DNA from: an uncultured Lachnospiraceae bacterium
GTDB taxonomy: Bacteria; Bacillota; Clostridia; Lachnospirales; Lachnospiraceae
Assembly (NCBI GenBank): GCA_949346185.1
Contig: CASGVX010000042.1
Location: 1-11,223, forward strand
Direction: 5' to 3'
Length of the DNA stretch: 11,223 nt
In this document: one piece after another, positions 1 through 5,672 of the stretch
Position numbering within the stretch: the first letter of the stretch is position 1
Layout of the letters: the number at the start of each line of letters is the position of its first letter
The notes under the pieces: model-generated
Database searches by the model: none
Seen by the model: the letters and a program-made list of their open reading frames with translations, nothing else
What the model was told of the DNA's origin: nothing
Translations under genes and position numbers: made by a program

Positions 1-54
1 AATACAAGCCAGAGGCATGTTCCAGTCCCGCATTGACTGCTGAACCATGTCCGC
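1..54. other. Non-Obg sequence at the left edge (junction or contig-end artefact)
   Basis: Obg homology can be read backwards only to about base 55, a Thr codon that matches the T of the GKST P-loop. Upstream, the same frame meets a TGA at 34-36 and does not encode the expected GFPNVGKS. No frame shift restores it. The minus strand is open through this stretch and reads ...SADMVQQSMRDWNMPLACI, which I do not recognise. It may be the edge of an inserted or rearranged sequence, a chimeric assembly join or low-quality contig end. Confidence 0.5.
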
Positions 55-828
55 ACTTTTCTTTCCAGAGTCAGCAATGCAAAGCCGAAGATAGCAAACT
101 ATCATTTTACTACCTTGCAGCCCATGCTTGGCGTGGTGGATCTGGAGGGGGCTGATGGCTTTGTTATTGCGGATATTCCCGGACTCATTGAGGGCGCCAG
201 CGATGGCGTGGGGCTGGGGCATGAATTTCTTCGCCACATTGAGCGGACGAAGGTGTTCATTCATATGGTGGATGCTGCCTCCACGGAGGGAAGAGACCCT
301 CTGAATGATATTCAGGTAATCAATGAGGAACTGAGGAACTACAGTTCGGAACTGGCATCCAGACCCCAAGTGATAGCCGCAAATAAGACGGATGTATTTT
401 ATGGCACGGAGGAGGAGACGGTGATTACCCTTCTGCGGGAGGAGTTCGAACCCCGGGGGATTCCGGTGTTCCCCATTTCTGCAGTGAGCGGGAAGGGAGT
501 TAAGGAATTGCTATATCATCTGAGGCAGATGCTGGATGAACTCCCCGACGAGCCGGTTACCTATGAGCGGGAATTTGAACTGGATGATTTGGATTATCCC
601 GACGAGCCGTACACTGTCTCCTTTGACGAAAAGGATGGGATGTACGTGGTGGAGGGACCGCGTATTGAGAGGATGCTGGGATACACCAATCTGGATTCGG
701 AAAAGGGATTTCAATTTTTCCAGAAATTTCTCCATACCAGCGGCATTCTGGAAGAACTGGAAGCTCTGGGCATTGAGGAAGGGGATACGGTGAGGATGTA
801 CGAACTGCAGTTCGATTACTATAAATAA
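55..828 (+). CDS. obgE: GTPase Obg (ObgE/CgtA), lacking its 5' end
   Basis: Obg is a translation-factor-class GTPase that binds the 50S subunit and acts in ribosome assembly and stress signalling. The visible part starts just after the P-loop: the switch I region reads NYHFTTL, followed by G3 DIPG at 172-183, G4 NKTD at 382-393 and G5 SAVSG from 478. The C-terminal OCT domain follows from about 570 to the stop (YPDEPYTV, GFQFFQKFL, GDTVRMYELQFDY). About 258 codons remain of a family length near 430; the glycine-rich Obg fold and GxxxxGKS are missing. The first in-frame starts, TTG 115 and ATG 124, lie inside the G domain and have no ribosome binding site, so they are not real starts. As written the protein could not bind GTP. 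Family identity is certain; whether the gene is broken in the organism or only in this assembly is unknown. Confidence 0.93.
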   Translation, partial: TFLSRVSNAKPKIANYHFTTLQPMLGVVDLEGADGFVIADIPGLIEGASDGVGLGHEFLRHIERTKVFIHMVDAASTEGRDPLNDIQVINEELRNYSSELASRPQVIAANKTDVFYGTEEETVITLLREEFEPRGIPVFPISAVSGKGVKELLYHLRQMLDELPDEPVTYEREFELDDLDYPDEPYTVSFDEKDGMYVVEGPRIERMLGYTNLDSEKGFQFFQKFLHTSGILEELEALGIEEGDTVRMYELQFDYYK

Positions 829-873
829 GGAACGGTTTGAAGATAACTTGTGAAGATATTGGCGAACAGTTCC
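829..873 (+). repeat. Imperfect inverted repeat between obgE and the M50-like gene
   Basis: GGAACGGTTT (829-838) can pair with GAACAGTTCC (864-873) with one mismatch and one G-U pair, starting directly after the obgE stop. The loop holds a direct repeat TGAAGATA (838-845 and 851-858). The next gene's SD sequence begins 5 bases after the hairpin. There is no T-tract, so it does not look like an intrinsic terminator. It could be an mRNA processing or stability hairpin. Confidence 0.35.
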
Positions 874-890
874 GAAGCAAGGAGGGGCGT

Positions 891-1499
891 ATGGAAGAGA
901 TTCTGTTGGAGGCTGCTATCTGCGTTGCGGCGGCATCGCTATTGATGGTAGTGCATGAACTGTCTAAGGCGCTGGCGTATATGGCAATCCAGAGGAGGGA
1001 AGGGACGAGGCGAAAATATTCCCATAGCGTATGGGAAGTATACCGCTATCTGGATCCGGTAGGCATCCTCTTGTCTGTTACTAGCAGCGTAGCATTTTCC
1101 AAGCCCTTTATGTTCCGCATACAGAAGAAAAGGACGAACTTGATTTTGGGAATCACGGGATTCCTCGTGCTCCTTTTGTGTTTTGGCGGCAGTGTTTTTG
1201 CCATTCATTGCCATGTGCTGGGAGTGCAGGGAATGACTGCCCTGTCCGGGCAGGGGCTGGGCAGGAAATGCATCGCCTTGCTTCTTCAATATTTGGCCAT
1301 TTTGAGTCTGGGGATGCTGATTGCCAACCTGTTTCCCGTTTCCACCTTTGACATGGGGCTGGTTATTGCGGGCATCTCCTCCCAGAAATACTTGAATATT
1401 ATCAAGATGGACGGGGTGATTAAGATTATTTTCATCTTGGCTATTTTGCTGAATCTGATTCACTATGGAAGTTATAAGGTGATTCATCTGCTATTGTAG
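891..1499 (+). CDS. Site-2 protease (M50) family membrane protein with a degenerate active site
   Basis: A predicted 202-residue polytopic membrane protein. The M50 landmarks are in order: VVHELSKAL at residues 20-28 (family HExxH); LDPVGILLS and FSKPFMF at 54-75 (family DPxG...AKPxxV segment); the hydrophobic GITGFLVLL near 87-95; and NLFPVSTFDMG at 146-156 (family NxxPxxxxDGG). H22, E23 and D154 are kept, but the second zinc histidine is K26 and DGG is DMG, so zinc proteolysis is doubtful. The start is ATG 891 because AAGGAGG lies at 879-885, five bases upstream; an upstream in-frame TTG at 837 has no such site. M50 enzymes such as SpoIVFB cut substrates within the membrane. Here a non-catalytic binding or scaffold role is possible, but that is inference. 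It probably sits in one transcript with obgE and scpA. Confidence 0.72.
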   Translation: MEEILLEAAICVAAASLLMVVHELSKALAYMAIQRREGTRRKYSHSVWEVYRYLDPVGILLSVTSSVAFSKPFMFRIQKKRTNLILGITGFLVLLLCFGGSVFAIHCHVLGVQGMTALSGQGLGRKCIALLLQYLAILSLGMLIANLFPVSTFDMGLVIAGISSQKYLNIIKMDGVIKIIFILAILLNLIHYGSYKVIHLLL

Positions 1500-1511
1500 C
1501 GGGAGATTTTT

Positions 1512-1625
1512 ATGGATTGCGAATTGATTAGATTGATTCGTGCAGGATGGAAAAGGAACGGCTGGCATTGCTGTGGAATGCGAGGCTGTTTATGGGTTTG
1601 CTGTGAAATGGGAGTTTGCTTATGA
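1512..1625 (+). CDS. Possible 37-residue Cys-rich small ORF overlapping the scpA start
   Basis: This small frame starts at ATG 1512 after GGGAG at 1500-1504 with a 7-base spacer. It ends at TGA 1623-1625, which overlaps the scpA ATG in an ATGA arrangement typical of translational coupling. The peptide has seven Cys and three Trp, and its C-terminal part is an imperfect duplication (CCGMRGCL then CCEMGVCL). I know of no family for it. It might be a leader or coupling peptide, or only a frame left open by chance in a short spacer. The ribosome site and overlap are seen; expression is inference. Confidence 0.3.
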   Translation: MDCELIRLIRAGWKRNGWHCCGMRGCLWVCCEMGVCL

Positions 1626-1660
1626 GTATTTCTGTGAAACTGGAGGCTTTTGATGGTCCG
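1571..1660 (+). repeat. Three imperfect 30-base tandem units across the scpA start
   Basis: Units begin at 1571, 1601 and 1632 with CTGTGGAATGCGAGG, CTGTGAAATGGGAG and CTGTGAAACTGGAGG. The first two agree at 22 of 30 positions. The second unit contains the scpA ribosome binding site and ATG; the third is inside scpA (codons for VKLEAFDG). This suggests an old duplication of the start of scpA that created the present initiation region, or chance similarity in G-rich sequence. Confidence 0.45.
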
Positions 1661-2401
1661 CTGGACCTGCTGCTTCATCTGATTGAAAAGAATAAGATTG
1701 ACATTTTCGACATTCCCATCGTGGAGATTACCAGGCAGTATATGGAGGTCATTTCCCAGATGGATACCAAGGATATGGACGTGATGAGTGATTTCCTGCT
1801 GATGGCTGCCATGCTCCTGCGGATTAAGTCGAAGATGCTCCTTCCCATGGAGGTGGACGAGGAGGGAGAGGTGGAGGATCCCAGGGCAGAGCTGGTGGAG
1901 CGTTTGCTGGAATATAAGACCTACAAGTATGCCTCTCTGGAATTAAAGGACCTGCAGGTGGATGCCTCTAAGCAGCTTTTCAAGGGGGCTACCCTGCCCG
2001 AGGAGATTGCCAACTATAAAGAGGAAATTGATGTCTCTGAGATTTTGGGAGATGTGACGCTGGCAAAACTTCAGAAAATATTCCACAGCGTGATGAAGAA
2101 GCAGGTGGACAAGATTGACCCTATCCGAAGCAAGTTTGGAAAGATCCAGAAGGAGCCCGTGACTCTGACGGAGCGGATGGACTATATCAGGGGTTACGCC
2201 AGGGAGCATCGGAGGTTCCGCTTTCGGCAGCTGTTAGAGGAGCAGGCGGACAAGATGATGGTGATTGTGAGTTTTCTGGGGATTCTGGAACTAATGAAGG
2301 TGGGAAGGCTGAGAATCGTACAGGAAAACATTTTTGATGATATCTGGATTACATATGAAGATGGGGAAGAAGCGGAAGCGATTCCCAGCAGTGCGGGGTG
2401 A
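1622..2401 (+). CDS. scpA: Segregation and condensation protein A (ScpA kleisin)
   Basis: ScpA is the kleisin that bridges the heads of the SMC dimer and recruits ScpB, forming the bacterial condensin that compacts and segregates the chromosome. The protein is 259 residues, normal for the family (about 250). The N-terminal SMC-binding helix region carries the hallmark FDGPLDLLLHLIEK at about 10-23, followed by IDIFDIPI and the LLMAAMLLRIKSKMLLP segment. The middle is acidic and linker-like. The C-terminal winged helix reads VSFLGILELMKVGRLRIVQ and ends near FDDIWI. ATG 1622 is chosen over the in-frame TTG at 1616 because GGGAG at 1610-1614 is 7 bases from the ATG but only 1 base from the TTG. 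scpB follows after a 160-base spacer. No promoter of its own is clear. Confidence 0.96.
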   Translation: MSISVKLEAFDGPLDLLLHLIEKNKIDIFDIPIVEITRQYMEVISQMDTKDMDVMSDFLLMAAMLLRIKSKMLLPMEVDEEGEVEDPRAELVERLLEYKTYKYASLELKDLQVDASKQLFKGATLPEEIANYKEEIDVSEILGDVTLAKLQKIFHSVMKKQVDKIDPIRSKFGKIQKEPVTLTERMDYIRGYAREHRRFRFRQLLEEQADKMMVIVSFLGILELMKVGRLRIVQENIFDDIWITYEDGEEAEAIPSSAG

Positions 2402-2445
2402 AAGGCGGGGTTGCTTGCTGTGAAAGCATAGTCAGGGGAGAGGCA

Positions 2446-2565
2446 ATGCCCTTTGATATCTTGCGATATTGCAGAAAGTGTTATATTGGTTTTGCTGGCA
2501 GTGCCAACGGAGCGCAGTGGGCAGGAGAGGCTGGCATGATTGGAAAGTGTAGGGAAAAATCATGA
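2446..2565 (+). CDS. Possible 39-residue small ORF overlapping the scpB start
   Basis: In the scpA-scpB spacer, ATG 2446 lies after a purine-rich ribosome site (GGGGAGAGG, 2435-2443). The frame stays open to TGA 2563-2565, overlapping the scpB ATG (2562) by the same ATGA pattern as the small ORF before scpA. The peptide begins MPFDILRYCRKC and has no recognised motif. A random frame of this length has a fair chance of being open, so this is a weak call, made mainly because the arrangement repeats in both spacers. Confidence 0.22.
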   Translation: MPFDILRYCRKCYIGFAGSANGAQWAGEAGMIGKCREKS

Positions 2566-3131
2566 AATTAGCGGAATTGGAAGCAGTGATAGAGGCGATT
2601 TTATTTACCATGGGGGAGGCTGTGGAACTGGAGAGGCTGGCAGCGGCCACGGAGCAGGATGAGGATACCTGCCGCCGGGTAATCCGCAGCATGATGGACA
2701 ACTATGCCTCGGAAGACCGGGGGATTCAGATCATTGAATTGGACGGCGCCTTTCAGATGTGTACCAAGGCATCCATGTACGAGGCCATCAATAAGATTGC
2801 CCATGTGCCGAAGAAGCATGTATTGACGGATGTGCTGCTAGAAACCTTGTCCATTATCGCCTATAAGCAGCCAGTGACGAAGCAGGAAATCGAGCATATT
2901 CGGGGGGTGAAGTCAGACCATCCGGTGAATAAGCTGGTGGAGTATCGCCTGGTGTGCGAGGCGGGGAGGCTGGATGCGCCGGGAAGGCCGATTCTCTTTG
3001 CCACCACGGAGGATTTCCTGCGGAACTTCGGCATTGAATCCTTGGAAGATTTGCCCGTGGTGAATCCGGAGAAGATTGAGGATTTCAAATTGGAGGCGGA
3101 AGAGGAAGTGCAGCTGGAACTAGATATCTGA
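2562..3131 (+). CDS. scpB: Segregation and condensation protein B (ScpB)
   Basis: ScpB is a dimeric protein with two winged-helix domains that binds ScpA within SMC-ScpAB. The 189-residue product matches family length (about 190-200). The first winged helix runs from MKLAELEAVIEAILFTMGEAV to about residue 85. The second carries the conserved block LLETLSIIAYKQPVTKQEIE (about 92-111), then RGVKSDHPVNKLVEYRLV, GRLDAPGRPILFATT and FLRNFGI. An acidic tail (EAEEEVQLELDI) is usual. The ATG is preceded only by a weak AGGG at 2551-2554, which fits translation coupled to upstream reading. The gene converges on the DUF1836 gene 54 bases downstream; I see no convincing terminator hairpin in that gap. 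Confidence 0.96.
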   Translation: MKLAELEAVIEAILFTMGEAVELERLAAATEQDEDTCRRVIRSMMDNYASEDRGIQIIELDGAFQMCTKASMYEAINKIAHVPKKHVLTDVLLETLSIIAYKQPVTKQEIEHIRGVKSDHPVNKLVEYRLVCEAGRLDAPGRPILFATTEDFLRNFGIESLEDLPVVNPEKIEDFKLEAEEEVQLELDI

Positions 3132-3185
3132 TAAGGCGAAGGCTATTGTGCGTTGGGAGGAACATGTCTGGCTCGTTTCTGTCTT

Positions 3186-3788
3186 TTACCCCTTTCTTTT
3201 CCCTAGGGTGTTGTCGATCATATTTTCGATAATGGTCTTCTTCACCCAGATATCAAAGCTGAGCATGCTGATGAAGGCAAAGTCCGTCAGTTGCTTTCTC
3301 TCTTCCTCATCTTCTATCTCTAGGAAGGTTTCTCCGGATTTTTTCAGTTTCCGAATCACATCCCGCACTTGGGAGTCGATGTTTCCCAGCTGTATGTTGA
3401 AGATTTCCTTGTACACGTCATCCAGATTCAGTCCGCCTTTATTGTTGAAGAAGGTTTCGCTGATGGGATTCAGGATACATTTGATATCATTGATGGTCAG
3501 GAAGTTCTTGAAATAATAGATAAATATTAAAAGTATCATATGCTCCTTGGTGTATTTCTTTTTTTTGGAAGGGGGGAGCAATGCATTTTTGGTGTAATTG
3601 TTGATCATCGTCTTCGTGAGGATCTTGTCCTCCTGGAACCGCTTGGAGGATGCCAGATGCTCGTCCATAAAGGTGGTAATCTGATCCATATATAAATCAA
3701 TGTCCGGAATCTCTTCCGGTGACACATAGTCGATATTCTGAATGCTTCTGAGAAGGTTTAATATTTCCTTGCTGTATTTGTTCGCCAT
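3186..3788 (-). CDS. DUF1836 domain-containing protein (MerR-like HTH)
   Basis: The predicted product is 200 residues, mostly helical and soluble, with no signal or membrane segment. The central part (DKILTKTMINNYTKNALLPP, then KKKKYTKEHM and LTINDIKCIL) is characteristic of DUF1836, whose N-terminal half resembles a MerR-type winged helix, so a DNA-binding role is likely although the function is undescribed. The start is ATG at 3788-3786, with GGAG (3797-3794) five bases upstream; an upstream TTG at 3827 lacks a ribosome site. The gene stands alone on the minus strand, between scpB and the divergent yqfC, and is clearly richer in A and T than its neighbours. A good promoter lies about 130 bases upstream, overlapping that of yqfC. 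It could regulate itself or the divergent sporulation genes; that is inference. Confidence 0.85.
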   Translation of the reverse strand: MANKYSKEILNLLRSIQNIDYVSPEEIPDIDLYMDQITTFMDEHLASSKRFQEDKILTKTMINNYTKNALLPPSKKKKYTKEHMILLIFIYYFKNFLTINDIKCILNPISETFFNNKGGLNLDDVYKEIFNIQLGNIDSQVRDVIRKLKKSGETFLEIEDEEERKQLTDFAFISMLSFDIWVKKTIIENMIDNTLGKRKG

Positions 3789-3832
3789 AATTACTCCAAT
3801 CTGCCATATAATCACTGTGCACTGCAATGTCT

Positions 3833-3885
3833 GAAAAAACGGGCGCTGTCATCCGTCTCAGCATAGGTAGAATCTTCCGTCTGAG
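3833..3885 (-). promoter_or_regulatory. Possible attenuator-like folding in the DUF1836 leader
   Basis: In the roughly 130-base untranslated leader, GAGACGG (3859-3853) can pair with CCGTTTT in the run CCGTTTTTTC (3842-3833), giving a weak hairpin that runs into six T residues. A competing pairing, CTCAG (3885-3881) with CTGAG (3861-3857), would block it. The stems are short and contain G-U pairs, so this is only a candidate. Confidence 0.2.
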
Positions 3886-3918
3886 GCAAAGTCTGGATTG
3901 TAACGACCGAGTAAAAAC

Positions 3919-3946
3919 ATTATAGCACATTTTAAAAAAAATGACA
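3919..3946 (-). promoter_or_regulatory. Sigma-A type promoter for the DUF1836 gene
   Basis: On the minus strand there is a perfect -10 TATAAT (3924-3919) preceded by TG one base away, giving an extended -10 (TGCTATAAT). A poor -35 (TGTCAT at 3946-3941) sits 16 bases upstream across a T/A-rich spacer. Extended -10 promoters often tolerate a weak -35. It points at the DUF1836 gene and overlaps the candidate sigma-E site on the other strand. Confidence 0.6.
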
Positions 3947-3952
3947 TACAAT
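3925..3952 (+). promoter_or_regulatory. Candidate sigma-E sporulation promoter for yqfC-yqfD
   Basis: The plus strand carries CATACAAT (3945-3952), an exact match to the sigma-E -10 consensus of Bacillus. Thirteen bases upstream is GCACATT (3925-3931), 6 of 7 to the -35 consensus KMATATT. Transcription would begin near 3959, about 37 bases before the yqfC GTG. In B. subtilis yqfC and yqfD are members of the mother-cell sigma-E regulon, which supports the call. Confidence 0.6.
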
Positions 3953-3995
3953 AAATCGAGGAATAGTAAAATGGCATGGGAAATGGAGCGATTTT

Positions 3996-4334
3996 GTGAG
4001 AGAGTCCTTATCTGTACGGCCGACAAAGCACAAGCATAGCAAGAAGGCGGACTGCAGGCCTGTCAATGGGGAGCCGCAGATTGCCAGGGTCATCTCCCGG
4101 AAGATGAAACTCTCGGAGGATATTCTGGCGGGTGCGCCTATCATTACCGGATATGGGCGGGAACGGTGCAATATCGAGAATTATCGGAGCATAATAGAAT
4201 ATACGGAGAATGTGATCAGGGTGCAGACGAAGGTGGGGAAGATCCAAGTGACGGGGAAGAATTTGGTCATTGCCTATTACCGGGATGACAGTATGTGTAT
4301 AATCGGGGACATCTGCGGCATAGAATATCATTAG
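3996..4334 (+). CDS. yqfC: Sporulation protein YqfC (YabP/YqfC family)
   Basis: A 112-residue protein of the YabP/YqfC family, small sporulation proteins made in the mother cell; YqfC precedes YqfD in most spore-forming Firmicutes. The family core is the second half: KLSEDILAGAPIITGYG, then NYRSIIEYTENVIRVQTKVGKIQVTG and IIGDICGIEY at the C-terminus, a predicted beta-rich fold. The basic first 30 residues (RPTKHKHSKK) make it slightly longer than usual. The start is GTG 3996, supported by GGAG at 3985-3988 with a 7-base spacer; no better start exists because the frame closes just upstream. The likely sigma-E promoter lies upstream and yqfD begins 48 bases downstream, so both should be expressed together during spore formation. 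Confidence 0.88.
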   Translation: MRESLSVRPTKHKHSKKADCRPVNGEPQIARVISRKMKLSEDILAGAPIITGYGRERCNIENYRSIIEYTENVIRVQTKVGKIQVTGKNLVIAYYRDDSMCIIGDICGIEYH

Positions 4335-4382
4335 GGATTATTATTCACAGTTTTGCAGGCAATGGAAAGGCATGAGGATTTT

Positions 4383-5603
4383 ATGGTACATAGAATATTT
4401 GGATGGCTGGGGGGGACGCTCGAGGTCTGCCTTACCGGGATTTCGTCGGAGAGGTTTATCAATTTGTGCCGAAACAGGGGAATGGCGCTTTGGCAGATTC
4501 GCAGTGCCAAGGGCAAGGTGTTTTTCTGCATCCGGCTGCGGGATTTTTATCGGCTTCGCCCTATTGCGAGAAAGTGCAGGGTGAGGCTTCTGGTGGTGGG
4601 ACGGCATGGCCTGCCATTTATTTTGCATTCCATGAGGAAGCGGGGCAGCTTCTGGTGTGGCATTGTGGCATTTTGCTGCCTGATGGTTCTATATTCTACC
4701 AGAATCTGGGGGATTTCTGTGGAGGGGCAGTCCTATCACAGCAAGGAGAGCATCGTGAAGTATTTGGCCACCATCCAAGTGTATGGGGGCATGGCGGCCA
4801 AGGATCTGCGGTGCAGCGAGATTGAGGAGAAACTGCGGAAAAAGTATGAGGATGTGGGATGGGCCAATGTGGAACAGAAGGGAAGCCGGCTATATGTGCA
4901 TGTTCGGGAAGTTCTTTTGGTGGAGCAGAAGAAAAAACAGAAGAGGCGTCATTTAATTGCGGGAGATACGGGGCGTGTGGTCTCCATCGTGACGAGGAGG
5001 GGGACGGCCAAGGTGAAGGCGGGCAAGAAGGTGAAGAAGGGGGATATTCTAATCTCTGGCGGCGTAACCATCCGGGGGGATGGGGACGAATTGCTGGAGA
5101 AGCGATATGTACAGGCGGAGGGGGATGTGGTGGTACGCTCCAGGGAGAAATACAGCGACAGCCTGAATATGCGGTATGAGAAGACGGTGCACACGGGCAG
5201 GAGCAGGACGGTTTATGCCCTCTCTGCCGGGGGCAAGCGGTTTTTTTTCTATAATCCCCGAAAGCATTTGGAAAGTTATGAGAAATATGATATAATCCGA
5301 AATAGTGGGTTGTTATGCCCTTTTCTTGCGTATTTTTATCCCGTGCGGTATGATAAAAAGACCCTGCGGGAGATTGAGAAGAAAGATGGCGTGTATACCC
5401 CTTCCCAGGCAGAGGAATACTTGAGGGATAGGTATGATTACTATCTGGAGAAGAAGAGGGCTGCAGGGTACGTGCTGAGGGACAGCGCAGTGTCTTTTCG
5501 GAAAGATCAGGGAAGTTACCGGTTAAGCGGCACGGTGCAGTTTGAGAAGAAGCAGGATGCCTACAAGGCAATCAGAAAAAAGAAAAAGGAACTGCATAAA
5601 TAA
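4383..5603 (+). CDS. yqfD: Sporulation protein YqfD (stage IV sporulation family)
   Basis: YqfD is a bitopic membrane protein required for normal sporulation in Bacillus; its biochemical role is unknown. The 406-residue product shows the family order: an N-terminal cytoplasmic domain with LTGISSERFINLCRNRGMALW, one strong membrane segment near residues 90-108 (WCGIVAFCCLMVLYSTRIWG), then a large extracytoplasmic part. That part holds LRKKYEDVGWANVEQKGSRL and a barrel-like segment GTAKVKAGKKVKKGDILISG (about 208-227 by sequence order). ATG 4383 is preferred because GAGG (4374-4377) lies 5 bases upstream; in-frame TTG 4353 and ATG 4362 have no spaced ribosome site, and this start leaves the usual short lead before the conserved region. 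The C-terminus is very lysine-rich. The stop codon lies within the left arm of an inverted repeat shared with the phoH spacer. Confidence 0.9.
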   Translation: MVHRIFGWLGGTLEVCLTGISSERFINLCRNRGMALWQIRSAKGKVFFCIRLRDFYRLRPIARKCRVRLLVVGRHGLPFILHSMRKRGSFWCGIVAFCCLMVLYSTRIWGISVEGQSYHSKESIVKYLATIQVYGGMAAKDLRCSEIEEKLRKKYEDVGWANVEQKGSRLYVHVREVLLVEQKKKQKRRHLIAGDTGRVVSIVTRRGTAKVKAGKKVKKGDILISGGVTIRGDGDELLEKRYVQAEGDVVVRSREKYSDSLNMRYEKTVHTGRSRTVYALSAGGKRFFFYNPRKHLESYEKYDIIRNSGLLCPFLAYFYPVRYDKKTLREIEKKDGVYTPSQAEEYLRDRYDYYLEKKRAAGYVLRDSAVSFRKDQGSYRLSGTVQFEKKQDAYKAIRKKKKELHK

Positions 5604-5644
5604 TTTGTAACGTAGGATTCATCAGTTATTTATGGACAGTTCCT
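5587..5644 (+). repeat. 17-bp inverted repeat spanning the yqfD stop and phoH leader
   Basis: The left arm AGGAACTGCATAAATAA (5587-5603) is the reverse complement of TTATTTATGGACAGTTCCT (5626-5644) except for an extra GA at 5635-5636, giving 17 pairs around a 22-base loop. The left arm includes the yqfD stop. No T-tract follows, so it is not a classical terminator. It may be an mRNA hairpin separating sporulation and housekeeping parts of the transcript, or a protein-binding site. Confidence 0.6.
5605..5632 (+). promoter_or_regulatory. Weak candidate sigma-A promoter for phoH
   Basis: TTGTAA (5605-5610) and TATTTA (5627-5632), each 4 of 6 to consensus, are 16 bases apart in the loop and right arm of the inverted repeat. 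The housekeeping genes phoH and ybeY would need a promoter independent of sigma-E, which makes a site here plausible but unproven. Confidence 0.2.
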
Positions 5645-5672
5645 AAGAAATATGAGAAGGAAAAAGAGACAG

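Noticed and set aside
939..1487. A 182-codon minus-strand frame across the M50-like gene
   Set aside because: Gln/His-rich antisense shadow with no start signal; the plus-strand protein has recognisable M50 landmarks and a strong ribosome site.
2452..2478. Small hairpin ATATC-TTGC-GATAT in the scpA-scpB spacer
   Set aside because: Only five base pairs, AT-rich, no adjoining regulatory signal; likely chance.
3132..3185. A bidirectional terminator between convergent scpB and DUF1836
   Set aside because: Expected by layout, but I could not find a stable GC-rich stem followed by a T-tract on either strand.
3148..3516. A 122-codon plus-strand frame, and a small ATG frame at 3164 after GGGAGG, opposite DUF1836
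   Set aside because: Both are antisense to a well-supported DUF1836 gene; the SD at 3155-3160 is only 3 bases from the ATG and the peptide has no family features.
4696..5571. A 291-codon open frame on the minus strand inside yqfD
   Set aside because: It has low-complexity Pro/Ser/His-rich composition typical of a shadow opposite a G-rich gene, no ribosome site, and covers a clear yqfD.
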